A stretch of 64,000 bases of DNA from Chryseomicrobium palamuruense (GCF_042649045.1 NZ_JBHSEF010000026.1:62001-126000), one strand, 5' to 3'; shown: positions 18,101 through 26,364, counted from the stretch's first letter. Notes: a model not told the origin generated them from the sequence alone. Numbers and translations: made by a program.

Positions 18101-18195
18101 ATTTAAAAGAACAGACCATCGTACACATGACCGGGAAAGTGGAACAACGAAATGGTCAGTATCAACTTATTGTTCAATCGATGGAACCTATCTAA
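15184..18195 (+). CDS. dnaE: DNA polymerase III alpha subunit DnaE
   Basis: Replicative polymerase of the DnaE1 type, which in Gram-positives extends primers for PolC. At 1003 residues it is short for the family (Bacillus about 1115). The catalytic aspartates are in LPDIDVDFADYRRDE near residue 355; GRGSSASSLVAY and PKSHATAYS are typical; the C-terminal OB domain (about 915-1003) is intact. The N-terminal PHP domain has lost its metal-binding histidines (YPQIRTSMDLL where active enzymes have HxxxHS), so it has no PHP-type exonuclease. GGAGG precedes the ATG, and a terminator follows. Confidence 0.96.
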   Translation: MAVTYPQIRTSMDLLSSTIRLDRLSTFLVEQRVQLAAITNSTLYGVLPFYDAMIAHGIQPVVGLRYFLQFEEERLEVVSYAKTEVGWKNLLKLSSAIETKHVEAVPFSWFQAYSEGLFHTLVVSEETNEQVHTLFSSSIVPAVRKETVIHAKFIETLSKTASFIIPYAPADMESEEDQHAYQVLSALRQGKKLQDVKTVQGQPLLKKEEWGDFSQLGNWHQHFYAQFSSTFSLTSKQPLLPRFSVPPGQSSDTFLEKQAQRGLEAKVPNYDQTYEERLAKELGIIQQMGFSDYFLIVQDFIAYARSQGISVGPGRGSSASSLVAYCLGITNVDPLAYGLLFERFLNPERISLPDIDVDFADYRRDEVIQYVRQKYGQHHVAQILAYGTLSTKAVAREVARVMEYPQEVLAFLSKTIPSQATTLDEVVNTNRDLQSFVKRDERNQLWYSLARRLEGFPRNTTVHAAGVVISPVPIVQVVPIEEHQEGMFLTQWTMKEVETAGLLKMDFLGLRNLSMLDQMTYLIRTHEQSNFTLESLPDEDRATFATLASGDTLGIFQFESPGMRNALQVVEPQTFREVVAVNALFRPGPMAFIPTFAARKKGREQTEYPHPSLEPILKETYGIIVYQEQIMQIARSVGNYSYAEADLLRRAISKKDRNILEKERRQFVDRARSNQFPEETAKVIYDLIVRFAEYGFPKSHATAYSLIAYQMAYIKTHYSASFYAAYLSSTTGNKDKQAHVFREMKRKGVRIESPDLWKSRASFSLEQDRVRIGLSSISGVPRPFVQRLLAIRKQKERPWNSLFELAADLSAKHFTRASLEPLIKAGALDFLGKDRAVLLASLDPAIMHAELVRPTDDVDLFGTDTHSFGEPKYTEQADMPLGYKLQYEKEVLGTYITTHPVELVRNKVNASVETLDRVDHLVGRRVDVIGLIRDIRKIRTKKGQAMAFALLEDERSEIDLTFFPETFASINLHLKEQTIVHMTGKVEQRNGQYQLIVQSMEPI

Positions 18196-18221
18196 CTGTC
18201 AGCAAATGCTGGCAGTTTTTT
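18195..18221 (+). terminator. intrinsic terminator after dnaE
   Basis: Stem ACTGTCAGCA (18195-18204) / TGCTGGCAGT (18207-18216), tight 2-base spacer, then a T run; it overlaps the dnaE stop by one base. Confidence 0.85.
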
Positions 18222-18232
18222 CGTCTTTCTAG

Positions 18233-18261
18233 TTGTTTCTCTACATAAAATGCGGTATGCT
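18233..18261 (+). promoter_or_regulatory. candidate sigma-A promoter of gntR-accDA
   Basis: TTGTTT (18233-18238) and TATGCT (18256-18261) with 17-base spacing. The -35 match is weak. The palindrome at 18271-18285 would lie just downstream of the transcription start. Confidence 0.45.
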
Positions 18262-18270
18262 ATCCATGTG

Positions 18271-18285
18271 AGTGGTCTGACCACT
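18271..18285. promoter_or_regulatory. GntR/FadR-type operator palindrome
   Basis: AGTGGTCTGACCACT is a perfect 7-1-7 palindrome with the TGGTC-N-GACCA core typical of FadR-subfamily GntR operators. It lies 28 bases before the gntR start codon and just after the predicted -10. It is the natural candidate for autoregulation and control of accDA. Confidence 0.65.
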
Positions 18286-18312
18286 TTCAAATAAATGGGA
18301 AAAGGTGTTTGA

Positions 18313-18939
18313 ATGACAACCTCCTCACCAAAATTATTTATTGAAATCGTTCAACAATTACGGTCTCTCATCGAAGAGGAACGTATTCCTATTGGTGGTA
18401 AGTTACCATCTGAACGCGTTTTAGCCGAACAGTTAGACGTCGGTAGATCAACCATCCGTGAAGCATTACGCAGTTTAGAACTACTTGGATTGATTGAAAC
18501 ACGCCGTGGAGAAGGAACTTTTTTAGCGGACTATCGTAAACATCAGTTAGTAGAAGTGTTAGCAGCATTCATCTTACAAGACACGAAGTCGAGCGAAGAT
18601 GTAACAGCTACTAGAATAACTATAGAGAAACAGGCCATGGCGGATGTGATGCAGCGAAACTCGAATTTGTTCCGCACATGGAAAAATGCATTAGATGAGT
18701 TAGAAACGATCAAGAGGGACTGGCTCATCAAAGAAATCGTAATTGCTTCTGGTAATCGATTATCTTTTAAAATTTGGCTATTATTGACAGAGTACAGTGG
18801 CAAACCTTATCAAAAAGATATGACGCCTGATGAAATGACACTTTGGCATCAGTTATTAGATGCCCTTGAAAAGAAGAACCGTGATCAAGCCTATGCACAC
18901 TATGATGCGTGGTTCGAGTACATAAAGGGGAGAACGTAA
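18313..18939 (+). CDS. GntR family (FadR subfamily) transcriptional regulator
   Basis: A 208-residue regulator. The N-terminal winged helix (about residues 8-75) has the GntR signature GGKLPSERVLAEQLDVGRSTIREALRSLE; the C-terminal part is a short, helical FCD-like ligand domain, less conserved than usual. The stop codon is one base from the accD start, so it is almost certainly co-transcribed with accDA, suggesting control of malonyl-CoA synthesis by an acyl-CoA or carboxylate ligand. That role is inferred from context and from the palindrome upstream. AAAGGTG precedes the ATG. Confidence 0.88.
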   Translation: MTTSSPKLFIEIVQQLRSLIEEERIPIGGKLPSERVLAEQLDVGRSTIREALRSLELLGLIETRRGEGTFLADYRKHQLVEVLAAFILQDTKSSEDVTATRITIEKQAMADVMQRNSNLFRTWKNALDELETIKRDWLIKEIVIASGNRLSFKIWLLLTEYSGKPYQKDMTPDEMTLWHQLLDALEKKNRDQAYAHYDAWFEYIKGRT

Positions 18940-18940
18940 A

Positions 18941-19804
18941 ATGATCCGTGAGCTATTTGCAAAAAACAAAGTGAAATACGCAACGATTCCAAAAAAAGAA
19001 CATAAAAACGACGTTCCAGAAGGGATTATGACCAAGTGTCCTTCATGTAAGAAAAATTTATTTACCAAAGATATTGAAGCTAACTTGTGGGTTTGCCCAA
19101 ATTGTGACCACCACTATCCATTGAATGCCAAGCAGCGTGTCGCTACACTTCTAAAAGTCGAGGGGCAGACTTCTTTTGATAATGACTTACAGACAACAAA
19201 TCCTTTAGAGTTTCCAGGATACACGGAGAAGATTCTTTCCGACCAGAAAAAGACGGGATTAAACGAAGCTGTATGGACAGGGGAAGGTGTTTTAGAAGAA
19301 TCGAAAGTAGTTGTTGCCATCATGGATTCAACATTCCGCATGGGGTCAATGGGGTCTGTGGTTGGAGAAAAAATTACTCGTGCGATTGAATACGCGACAA
19401 AGCATCAATTGCCTATTATTATTTTCACAGCAAGTGGTGGTGCACGAATGCAAGAAGGTGTGTTATCTCTTATGCAAATGGCAAAAACCAGTGTGGCGCT
19501 AAATGCCCATCGACGTGCAGGACTTTTGTTTATTTCCGTCATGACCCATCCGACTACGGGTGGTGTATCGGCAAGCTTTGCTTCACTAGGGGATATTAAC
19601 TTAGCTGAACCTAAAGCGCTGATTGGCTTTGCCGGTCGCCGCGTAATCGAACAAACCGTTCGCGAAAAACTCCCGGAAGATTTTCAAACAGCCGAGTTTT
19701 TACTTGAAAAAGGTCAACTAGATGCGGTGGTTCACCGTCACCAAATGAAGCATACGCTCAGCAATTTAGTTCGTCTTCACAGTAAGGAGGAAGTGCAGTG
19801 GTAA
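18941..19804 (+). CDS. accD: acetyl-CoA carboxylase carboxyltransferase subunit beta
   Basis: Beta subunit of the carboxyltransferase that moves the carboxyl group from biotin to acetyl-CoA, making malonyl-CoA. The 287-residue protein has the N-terminal zinc ribbon (CPSCKKNLF and CPNCDHH, about residues 28-50) and the crotonase-fold core with SGGARMQEG and PTTGGVSAS. It is sandwiched between gntR (1-base gap) and accA (7-base overlap). Confidence 0.97.
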   Translation: MIRELFAKNKVKYATIPKKEHKNDVPEGIMTKCPSCKKNLFTKDIEANLWVCPNCDHHYPLNAKQRVATLLKVEGQTSFDNDLQTTNPLEFPGYTEKILSDQKKTGLNEAVWTGEGVLEESKVVVAIMDSTFRMGSMGSVVGEKITRAIEYATKHQLPIIIFTASGGARMQEGVLSLMQMAKTSVALNAHRRAGLLFISVMTHPTTGGVSASFASLGDINLAEPKALIGFAGRRVIEQTVREKLPEDFQTAEFLLEKGQLDAVVHRHQMKHTLSNLVRLHSKEEVQW

Positions 19805-20751
19805 AACCATTACCGTTTGAAGAACCGATAATTAAGTTACACGATAAAATTGAAGAACTAAAAACATATACGAAGCAAGCAGATGTCGATTTGACAGATG
19901 AGATCACGACATTAGAAGAACGCTTAGAGCAGCTGCGGAAAGAAATCTACTCCAATTTACAGCCGTGGGATCGTGTCCAAATTGCCCGTCATTCGGCCCG
20001 CCCAACGACATACGATTATATAGATGCCATTGTGACGGACTTTATTGAGCTTCACGGGGACCGAACCTATGGAGATGATGCAGCGATTGTTGGAGGCATC
20101 GGGCGTATAGAAGGCAATCCGGTTACGATTATCGGACATCAACGCGGTCGTGACACGAAAGAGAATGTACGTCGCAACTTTGGAATGCCGCACCCTGAAG
20201 GGTATAGAAAAGCTCTTCGATTAATGAAACAAGCCGAACAGTTTGGTCGACCGATAATTTGTCTCATTGACACAAAGGGAGCGTACCCTGGAAAAGCAGC
20301 TGAAGAACGTGGTCAGAGTGAAGCAATCGCACGGAATCTGATTGAAATGGCCGACCTCAAAGTCCCAGTGGTAAGTATTATCATAGGGGAAGGTGGAAGT
20401 GGAGGGGCACTTGCCCTTGGTGTAGGAAATCACGTCCATATGCTTGAGAACAGCACGTATTCTGTCATCTCACCGGAAGGAGCAGCGTCCATTCTATGGA
20501 AGGATGCGACCATGGCTCGAAAAGCAGCGGAATCCATGAAAATTACGGCTCCAGATTTGCAGCAGATGGGCATCATTGACGCCATTATCCCAGAAGCTGA
20601 AGGAGGCGCCCACTTAGACAAAAAACAACAAGCAGAATTTATAAAAGAGACGATTGTTGCGTCGTTTAAAGAACTTGCCAATCTAACGCAGGAGGAGCTT
20701 GTTTCGCAGCGCTATGAAAAATTTGCTAAAATAGGTGCCTTCTCTTCCTAA
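19798..20751 (+). CDS. accA: acetyl-CoA carboxylase carboxyltransferase subunit alpha
   Basis: Alpha partner of AccD in the carboxyltransferase heterotetramer. The 317-residue protein shows RPTTYDYIDAI, the HGDR block and GEGGSGGALALG. The start is GTG at 19798, with AAGGAGG about 8 bases upstream inside the end of accD; the reading frames overlap by 7 bases, so translation is coupled. A hairpin terminator with a UUCG loop follows. Confidence 0.97.
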   Translation: MVKPLPFEEPIIKLHDKIEELKTYTKQADVDLTDEITTLEERLEQLRKEIYSNLQPWDRVQIARHSARPTTYDYIDAIVTDFIELHGDRTYGDDAAIVGGIGRIEGNPVTIIGHQRGRDTKENVRRNFGMPHPEGYRKALRLMKQAEQFGRPIICLIDTKGAYPGKAAEERGQSEAIARNLIEMADLKVPVVSIIIGEGGSGGALALGVGNHVHMLENSTYSVISPEGAASILWKDATMARKAAESMKITAPDLQQMGIIDAIIPEAEGGAHLDKKQQAEFIKETIVASFKELANLTQEELVSQRYEKFAKIGAFSS

Positions 20752-20768
20752 ATAAATTCATTCATTGA

Positions 20769-20798
20769 CCTTTTTTCTTTCGAGGAGAAAGGTTTTTT
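20769..20798 (+). terminator. intrinsic terminator after accA
   Basis: A 10-bp hairpin from 20769 to 20792 with a TTCG tetraloop (two G-U pairs) followed by TTTTTT. Confidence 0.85.
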
Positions 20799-20822
20799 CG
20801 ACCTCTTTAAAAAAAATTCGAA

Positions 20823-20836
20823 TTAAAGCGTTTTCA
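20823..20836. promoter_or_regulatory. cre-like CcpA site upstream of pfkA
   Basis: TTAAAGCGTTTTCA matches the cre consensus TGWAANCGNTNWCA at all but one position. It lies 77 bases before the pfkA start codon, upstream of a weak possible promoter (TAGACA at 20850, TAAGCT at 20873), a position compatible with activation of glycolysis by CcpA. The match is seen; the role is inferred. Confidence 0.6.
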
Positions 20837-20912
20837 TGGCTTTGCCCTTTAGACATCTGACAACCTAAGTGATAAGCTAAATAGAGATAAGCATTCTGGA
20901 GGAGGACTTCCT

Positions 20913-21872
20913 GTGAAAAGAATTGCAGTACTAACAAGTGGCGGCGACGCTCCTGGCATGAACCCGGCCATTCGAGCAGTAGTTCGTAAAGGAATTTATG
21001 AAGGCCTCGAAGTCGTGGGTATTTATAATGGATACCAAGGGCTTATTGAAGGAAAAATGGAACCGATGACACTCGGTTTTGTAGGAGATATCATTCAACG
21101 TGGTGGTACGAAGCTGTATTCCGCTCGTTGCCCAGAATTTCAAACTGAAGAAGGACAGAAAAAAGCACTCGAGCAATTAAAAAAACATGAAATCGATGGG
21201 CTGGTCGTCATTGGTGGGGACGGATCGTACCGCGGATCGATGATTTTAACGAAACAGGGAATTCCTTGTGTAGGTGTACCTGGAACCATTGATAATGACA
21301 TCCCTGGAACAGACTATACACTAGGGTTTGATACAGCACTCAATACGGTAGTGGAAGCCATCGATAAAATTCGTGATACCGCAACGTCACATGAACGGAC
21401 GTTTATTATCGAGGTCATGGGACGCGATGCAGGAGATATAGCCGTCTGGGCAGGACTTGCTGGCGGAGCAGAAACCATTTTAATTCCGGAAGTCGATGAA
21501 TCCATGGAGTCTATTGTGAAACGACTGAATAGTGGTTCGGAGCGGGGTAAAAAACATAGTATCATTATTGTGGCAGAAGGTGTCATGAGCGGAACAGAAT
21601 TTGCTGAGAAACTAAAAGACTATACGGACATCGATACACGTGTATCGGTACTTGGTCACATTCAACGTGGTGGAACACCTTCTGGACGAGATCGCGTAAT
21701 GGCGTCCTTGTTCGGCGCGAAAGCCGTAGAAGTTTTACTTCAAAATAAAGGCGGACGGGCCATCGGTCTCCGAAGAAATGAAGTTGTCGATTACGATATG
21801 CAGGAAGCTTTCGAAGGAAGTCATGTATTCGATCTATCGATGTATCAACTGTCTAAAGAATTATCTATCTAA
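20913..21872 (+). CDS. pfkA: 6-phosphofructokinase
   Basis: ATP-dependent phosphorylation of fructose 6-phosphate in glycolysis. The 319-residue protein has the ATP-binding GGDGSYRG, the catalytic block TIDNDIPGTDYTLGFDTA with the proton-acceptor Asp, and the allosteric-site residues typical of bacterial PfkA. The start is GTG at 20913 after GGAGGAGGA. pyk follows by 16 bases, the usual pfkA-pyk operon. Confidence 0.98.
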   Translation: MKRIAVLTSGGDAPGMNPAIRAVVRKGIYEGLEVVGIYNGYQGLIEGKMEPMTLGFVGDIIQRGGTKLYSARCPEFQTEEGQKKALEQLKKHEIDGLVVIGGDGSYRGSMILTKQGIPCVGVPGTIDNDIPGTDYTLGFDTALNTVVEAIDKIRDTATSHERTFIIEVMGRDAGDIAVWAGLAGGAETILIPEVDESMESIVKRLNSGSERGKKHSIIIVAEGVMSGTEFAEKLKDYTDIDTRVSVLGHIQRGGTPSGRDRVMASLFGAKAVEVLLQNKGGRAIGLRRNEVVDYDMQEAFEGSHVFDLSMYQLSKELSI

Positions 21873-21888
21873 GTGAGGAGAAACTAGA

Positions 21889-23649
21889 ATGCGTAAAACA
21901 AAGATTGTATGTACGATTGGACCAGCAAGTGAATCAGAGGAAATGTTAGAGAAGTTAATCTTGGCAGGGATGAATGTCGCTCGTCTAAACTTCTCACACG
22001 GAAGTCACGAGGAGCACGGAGCACGAATCACCCGAATCCGCAATGTAGCCAAACGTTTAAATAAAATTGTCGGAATCTTGCTGGATACAAAAGGTCCTGA
22101 AATCCGCACTCATAAAATGGAAAACGATGCGATTGAATTGTCGACAGGTCAACGAATCGCGATTTCAACAAGTGAAGTGTTAGGAAATGCAGAAGTATTT
22201 TCGATTACGTATGAAAAATTGATTGAAGATGTAGCAGAAGGTTCGGTCATCTTACTCGACGATGGGTTAATCGAATTAGAAGTAGAATCAATTGATGCAG
22301 AAGCTGGAAAAATCCATACACGTGTTATTAATGCGGGAACATTGAAAAACAACAAAGGTGTCAATGTTCCGGGTGTATCTGTGCAACTACCTGGTATTAC
22401 TGAGAAAGATGCCCAGGATATCTTATTTGGAATTGAACAAGATGTCGATTTCATTGCGGCTTCCTTCGTACGTCGCGACACAGATGTACTCGAAATTCGC
22501 GAATTACTTGAGCAAAATGGTGGCGCACATATTCAAATCGTTCCAAAAATTGAAAACCAAGAAGGTGTCGATAATATCGATAAAATCTTGGAGGTCTCTG
22601 ATGGCTTAATGGTTGCTCGTGGAGATCTTGGTGTTGAAATTCCTGCAGAAGAAGTACCACTTGTTCAAAAAACATTGATTGAAAAATGTAATGATTTAGG
22701 GAAGCCTGTAATCACTGCTACTCAAATGCTCGATTCGATGCAGCGCAATCCACGACCAACACGTGCAGAAGCTTCAGACGTGGCAAACGCAATTTTAGAT
22801 GGTACAGATGCCATCATGTTATCAGGAGAAACTGCAGCTGGTATGTATCCAGTGGAATCTGTGGAGACAATGGATAAGATTGCACTTCGAACTGAAAAAG
22901 CAGTAGATTATCGTTCGATTGTTGGGAAATTGAGTAAAAAACGCGACGTGAATATGACGGACGCGATTGGCCAAGCGGTAGCTCATACATCTCTTAACCT
23001 TAATATAAAAGCAGTTATTGCACCTACAGAAAGTGGTCATACAGCTCGTATCATTTCTAAATTCCGACCAGGTGTGCCGATTATTGGTGTAACATCAAGC
23101 GAGCGACCTGCTCGTAAGCTTTCACTAGTATGGGGCGTCTATCCAATTATTGGAGAAAGAGTATCTACAACGGATGAAATTCTAGAAACTTCGATAGAAG
23201 ATAGCATCGACCATGGATATGTCTCACATGGAGATGTTGTGATCATCACTGCAGGTGTTCCAGTAGGTAAAGCTGGATCGACGAATCTGATGAAAGTGCA
23301 TATCATTGGAGATATGGTCGCACGTGGACAAGGAATTGGTAAGTCAACAGCAATAGGGAATGCATATGTCATCAAGCCTGGTGAAACGGTAGATGCTGCG
23401 AGAGCGGAAAACAAAATTCTGGTCACTGTCGGGACAGATAAAGAGATGGTGCCTGCTATTGAACGTTGTGCAGGTCTGATTGCGGAAGAAGGTGGACTCA
23501 CTAGCCATGCTGCAGTTGTGGGGTTAACCCTCGGTAAACCTGTAATTGTAGGTGTCGACAATGCGACAAACTTGATAGAGTCGGATCAAGAAATTACAAT
23601 TGATGCAGAGTCTGGTGCAATTTATCATGGTCAGGCACATATTATTTAA
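21889..23649 (+). CDS. pyk: pyruvate kinase with C-terminal PEP-utiliser domain
   Basis: Makes pyruvate and ATP from phosphoenolpyruvate. The 586-residue protein is the long Bacillales form: barrel domain with LDTKGPEIRTH and ARGDLGVE, the allosteric C domain (about 355-470), then an extra domain (about 490-586) with GGLTSHAAVVG that resembles the phosphohistidine domain of PEP-utilising enzymes. GTGAGGAG precedes the ATG. It lies in an operon with pfkA and, 12 bases on, fxsA. Confidence 0.98.
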   Translation: MRKTKIVCTIGPASESEEMLEKLILAGMNVARLNFSHGSHEEHGARITRIRNVAKRLNKIVGILLDTKGPEIRTHKMENDAIELSTGQRIAISTSEVLGNAEVFSITYEKLIEDVAEGSVILLDDGLIELEVESIDAEAGKIHTRVINAGTLKNNKGVNVPGVSVQLPGITEKDAQDILFGIEQDVDFIAASFVRRDTDVLEIRELLEQNGGAHIQIVPKIENQEGVDNIDKILEVSDGLMVARGDLGVEIPAEEVPLVQKTLIEKCNDLGKPVITATQMLDSMQRNPRPTRAEASDVANAILDGTDAIMLSGETAAGMYPVESVETMDKIALRTEKAVDYRSIVGKLSKKRDVNMTDAIGQAVAHTSLNLNIKAVIAPTESGHTARIISKFRPGVPIIGVTSSERPARKLSLVWGVYPIIGERVSTTDEILETSIEDSIDHGYVSHGDVVIITAGVPVGKAGSTNLMKVHIIGDMVARGQGIGKSTAIGNAYVIKPGETVDAARAENKILVTVGTDKEMVPAIERCAGLIAEEGGLTSHAAVVGLTLGKPVIVGVDNATNLIESDQEITIDAESGAIYHGQAHII

Positions 23650-23661
23650 GGACGTGACGTC

Positions 23662-24048
23662 TTGAAATATTTGATTGCAGCAGCTATCTTTTTACCGATT
23701 ATTGAGATGATTCTGTTCGTAACAATCGGAAAAGCGATTGGCGTCTTTTGGACAATCGGTCTAATTTTTCTTTCGGGAATTGTGGGTTTGTATGTCGTGA
23801 AAACTGTAGGAATTCAAGCTTTTAAAGAATTACCAAGACAAATGGAACGAGGAGAGCATCCTGCCAATACGGTCGTGGATGGGGTACTTCTCGGAATTGG
23901 TGCTATTTTGGTCATTCTCCCTGGCTTTTTCACAGATTTATTCGGACTGTCTCTACTTTTTGCACCGACGCGAAAATTGTATCGGCCTTTCATCAACCGC
24001 TTTATTCAGAAAAAGATACGAAAAGGGAATATTATTATTGTTCGTTAA
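23662..24048 (+). CDS. fxsA: FxsA family membrane protein
   Basis: A 128-residue cytoplasmic-membrane protein with two to three hydrophobic segments (about 3-45 and 68-92) and a basic tail. FxsA of E. coli relieves phage T7 exclusion by F plasmid; the native role is unknown. The start is TTG at 23662 with AAGGACG upstream, only 12 bases after pyk, as in many Bacillales. Its transcript ends at a hairpin shared with the convergent ytvI. Confidence 0.88.
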   Translation: MKYLIAAAIFLPIIEMILFVTIGKAIGVFWTIGLIFLSGIVGLYVVKTVGIQAFKELPRQMERGEHPANTVVDGVLLGIGAILVILPGFFTDLFGLSLLFAPTRKLYRPFINRFIQKKIRKGNIIIVR

Positions 24049-24053
24049 CACAT

Positions 24054-24086
24054 CGCCTGATTCTGATTTGGAGTCAGGCGTTTTTT
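24054..24086 (+). terminator. intrinsic terminator after fxsA, overlapping the ytvI stop codon
   Basis: CGCCTGATTC (24054-24063) pairs with GAGTCAGGCG (24071-24080) with one G-U pair, followed by TTTTTT. The last codon of the minus-strand ytvI lies in the stem. Confidence 0.85.
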
Positions 24087-25018
24087 ATGTTCAGTTCACT
24101 TAAGGCTATAAATAGCAAAGGGAGTAATAATAAGCCTTTGACCCCTAAAATAACAACAAGGCTCGTCAGACTAATAAGCAGAAGGAAGGTTGGAATTCGT
24201 ATCGATTGTTTCCACAACAACGGTTCCAATAATTGACGTGAAATTACGACAAAAACAAACATGATGAGTGTTATGGTCGCAATCATCCATTGGTCAGTCA
24301 AATACCCATAGAGAGAAAAGGGGATGTAAAACAAGCTGATCCCAATAAACGGTATCAAGTCTGCTAAAGCGACAAGAAATCCAATAAAAAAAGGTTGGGG
24401 AATATGAAGTAACCAAGCAAATAGCGCTGTTGCAGACCATGTGAAGGCAAATAAGATGAGCTCATTTCGAAAAAACAAAGCACTCATTGACTGAACTCGT
24501 TGAATGGTTTGTTTATATCGATATCTTTTCTCGAACGGAACAAGAGTCAGATACCAATCAGGTTGTCGATAAAATTGAAAGCTAGCGCTAAAGAAAATTA
24601 AGAGAAACAACAAAAAATCCATAAGAATCGATGACGAGTGCGTGAAGGATGCCAAAATCGTTTCCATGGTAACCATTTCTTCAGCCATCATTTGTAGCGA
24701 CGAAGATGAGAAAAAGAACGTAGCATGATTTAGTAAGTAGTCTATAAAGACATGAACTTTAGGAAGGAATTTTTCGGCAGATTGATACAAGAGCAATGTT
24801 ACTAGTGCAACGACCGTACCGATTCCAATCCCGTAGAGCAATAAACCCATCTTAGGAAACCGTTGATGTTGTCTTTGCTGCATGATTGGTGTCAGAGTAA
24901 ATGCAAAAAACACACCTAAATAAATGGGCGTCAACCAGTAAACAGCAATGGTACTAATCAGTAAAAGAAGGCTCCATTTTATATAAACGGATTGTGACCG
25001 AACATTCATCAATTTCAT
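24074..25018 (-). CDS. ytvI: AI-2E family transporter YtvI
   Basis: A 314-residue polytopic membrane protein (about eight hydrophobic segments) of the AI-2E/PerM exporter family, resembling YtvI, which sits in this place in Bacillus. The substrate is unknown. The start is uncertain: ATG at 25018 or the in-frame ATG at 25009; neither has a strong ribosome binding site. It diverges from citZ and converges on fxsA, with its stop inside the shared terminator stem. Confidence 0.85.
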   Translation of the reverse strand: MKLMNVRSQSVYIKWSLLLLISTIAVYWLTPIYLGVFFAFTLTPIMQQRQHQRFPKMGLLLYGIGIGTVVALVTLLLYQSAEKFLPKVHVFIDYLLNHATFFFSSSSLQMMAEEMVTMETILASFTHSSSILMDFLLFLLIFFSASFQFYRQPDWYLTLVPFEKRYRYKQTIQRVQSMSALFFRNELILFAFTWSATALFAWLLHIPQPFFIGFLVALADLIPFIGISLFYIPFSLYGYLTDQWMIATITLIMFVFVVISRQLLEPLLWKQSIRIPTFLLLISLTSLVVILGVKGLLLLPLLFIALSELNIKNA

Positions 25019-25076
25019 CCAATCTTTTCAAAAAATTAGGAAATAAAGTGTTGCGCAATTGTTATTTATTTATAAA

Positions 25077-25090
25077 TTCAAGCGTTTTCA
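25077..25090. promoter_or_regulatory. cre-like CcpA site at citZ
   Basis: TTCAAGCGTTTTCA matches the cre consensus with two mismatches and directly abuts the citZ -35 box. citZ is a known CcpA target in Bacillus subtilis; repression at this site is inferred. Confidence 0.5.
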
Positions 25091-25119
25091 TTCACAAACC
25101 CGCCATAATTAGCTATAAT
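25091..25119 (+). promoter_or_regulatory. sigma-A promoter of citZ
   Basis: TTCACA (25091-25096) and a perfect TATAAT (25114-25119) separated by 17 bases. The predicted start is about 25126, giving a leader of about 47 bases. Confidence 0.8.
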
Positions 25120-25172
25120 ACGAGAGGTAAGGTTTATAAGGTACATACTCGATTTAAAGGAGAGAGACACAC

Positions 25173-26288
25173 ATGACATCCACACGTGGACTTGAAGGTG
25201 TTGTAGCTACACAATCAGCGATCAGTTCGATTATCGATGATACGCTAACGTATGTAGGCTATGATATTGACGATTTAGCAAACAATGCGAGTTTTGAAGA
25301 GGTTGTCTACCTTTTATGGCATCAGCGTCTTCCTAAACAAGACGAATTGGATCAGTTAAAGCAACAACTTGCTGAGCATATGGCAGTTCCAGATGAAGTG
25401 CTTGCTCATTTCAAAACCTATGATATTAAGTCAGTTCATCCTATGACCGCACTCCGTACAGCCGTATCGATGTTAGGTTTGTTCGACGAAGCAGCTGAAG
25501 ATATGTCAGATGAAGCAAACTACTTGAAAGCAATCAAACTACAAGCGAAGTTACCTACGCTTGTAACAGCTTTTGCACGTGTACGTAAAGGGGAAGAGCC
25601 TGTACAACCACGTCACGACTTAACGTATGCAGCTAACTTCTTATACATGTTATCTGGTAAAGAACCAGAAGCTATCGAAGTGGAAGCATTTGATAAAGCA
25701 CTAGTATTACACGCCGATCATGAATTAAATGCTTCTACGTTTACTGCACGTGTTTGTGTGGCTACATTATCTGACATGTATTCAGGTGTTGTCGCAGCTC
25801 TCGGTGCGTTAAAAGGACCACTTCACGGCGGAGCGAACGAGCAAGTAATGAAGATGTTATCGGAAATCGGATCTGTGGAAAATGTAGAGTCATACATTCA
25901 AACAAAACTAGATAACAAAGAAAAAATCATGGGCTTTGGTCACCGCGTATATCGCAAAGGCGACCCTCGTGCTAAACACTTACGTGAAATGTCACAGAAA
26001 TTGACAACACTTCGTGGAGAGTCGAAATGGTATGAGATGTCTGTTAAAATTGATGAGTTGGTAACAGGTCAAAAAAATCTTCCACCAAATGTGGATTTCT
26101 ACTCAGCTTCTGTTTACCACTCACTGAATATTGACCATGATTTGTTCACACCAATTTTCGCAGTTTCTCGTGTATCTGGATGGACAGCTCACATCTTGGA
26201 ACAATATGCAGATAACCGTCTGATTCGTCCACGTGCTGAGTATACAGGACCTGGCATGCAGACTTATGTACCAATTAACGAACGTTAA
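25173..26288 (+). CDS. citZ: citrate synthase
   Basis: Condenses acetyl-CoA and oxaloacetate to citrate, first step of the TCA cycle. The 371-residue protein is the short (type I) bacterial form with catalytic residues in HADHELNAST, GPLHGGANE and GFGHRVYRKGDPR. AAAGGAGA precedes the ATG. It is followed by icd 76 bases on; the mdh gene that completes this operon in Bacillus subtilis is not present downstream. Confidence 0.97.
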   Translation: MTSTRGLEGVVATQSAISSIIDDTLTYVGYDIDDLANNASFEEVVYLLWHQRLPKQDELDQLKQQLAEHMAVPDEVLAHFKTYDIKSVHPMTALRTAVSMLGLFDEAAEDMSDEANYLKAIKLQAKLPTLVTAFARVRKGEEPVQPRHDLTYAANFLYMLSGKEPEAIEVEAFDKALVLHADHELNASTFTARVCVATLSDMYSGVVAALGALKGPLHGGANEQVMKMLSEIGSVENVESYIQTKLDNKEKIMGFGHRVYRKGDPRAKHLREMSQKLTTLRGESKWYEMSVKIDELVTGQKNLPPNVDFYSASVYHSLNIDHDLFTPIFAVSRVSGWTAHILEQYADNRLIRPRAEYTGPGMQTYVPINER

Positions 26289-26309
26289 TTAGTACGAACT
26301 AAAGAGAGT

Positions 26310-26341
26310 GGGGCTACCGCATGTTATGCGACTAGCCCTTT
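26310..26341 (+). terminator. possible weak terminator or processing hairpin between citZ and icd
   Basis: GGGCTA (26311-26316) pairs with TAGCCC (26333-26338), with inner GCAT/ATGC. Only three T residues follow, so partial termination or an RNA-stabilising hairpin is as likely. Confidence 0.4.
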
Positions 26342-26364
26342 ACGTATGATTTATAGGAGGAGAC

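Noticed and set aside
23139..23561. 140-codon antisense open frame within pyk
   Set aside because: Shadow frame opposite the conserved PEP-utiliser domain of pyruvate kinase.
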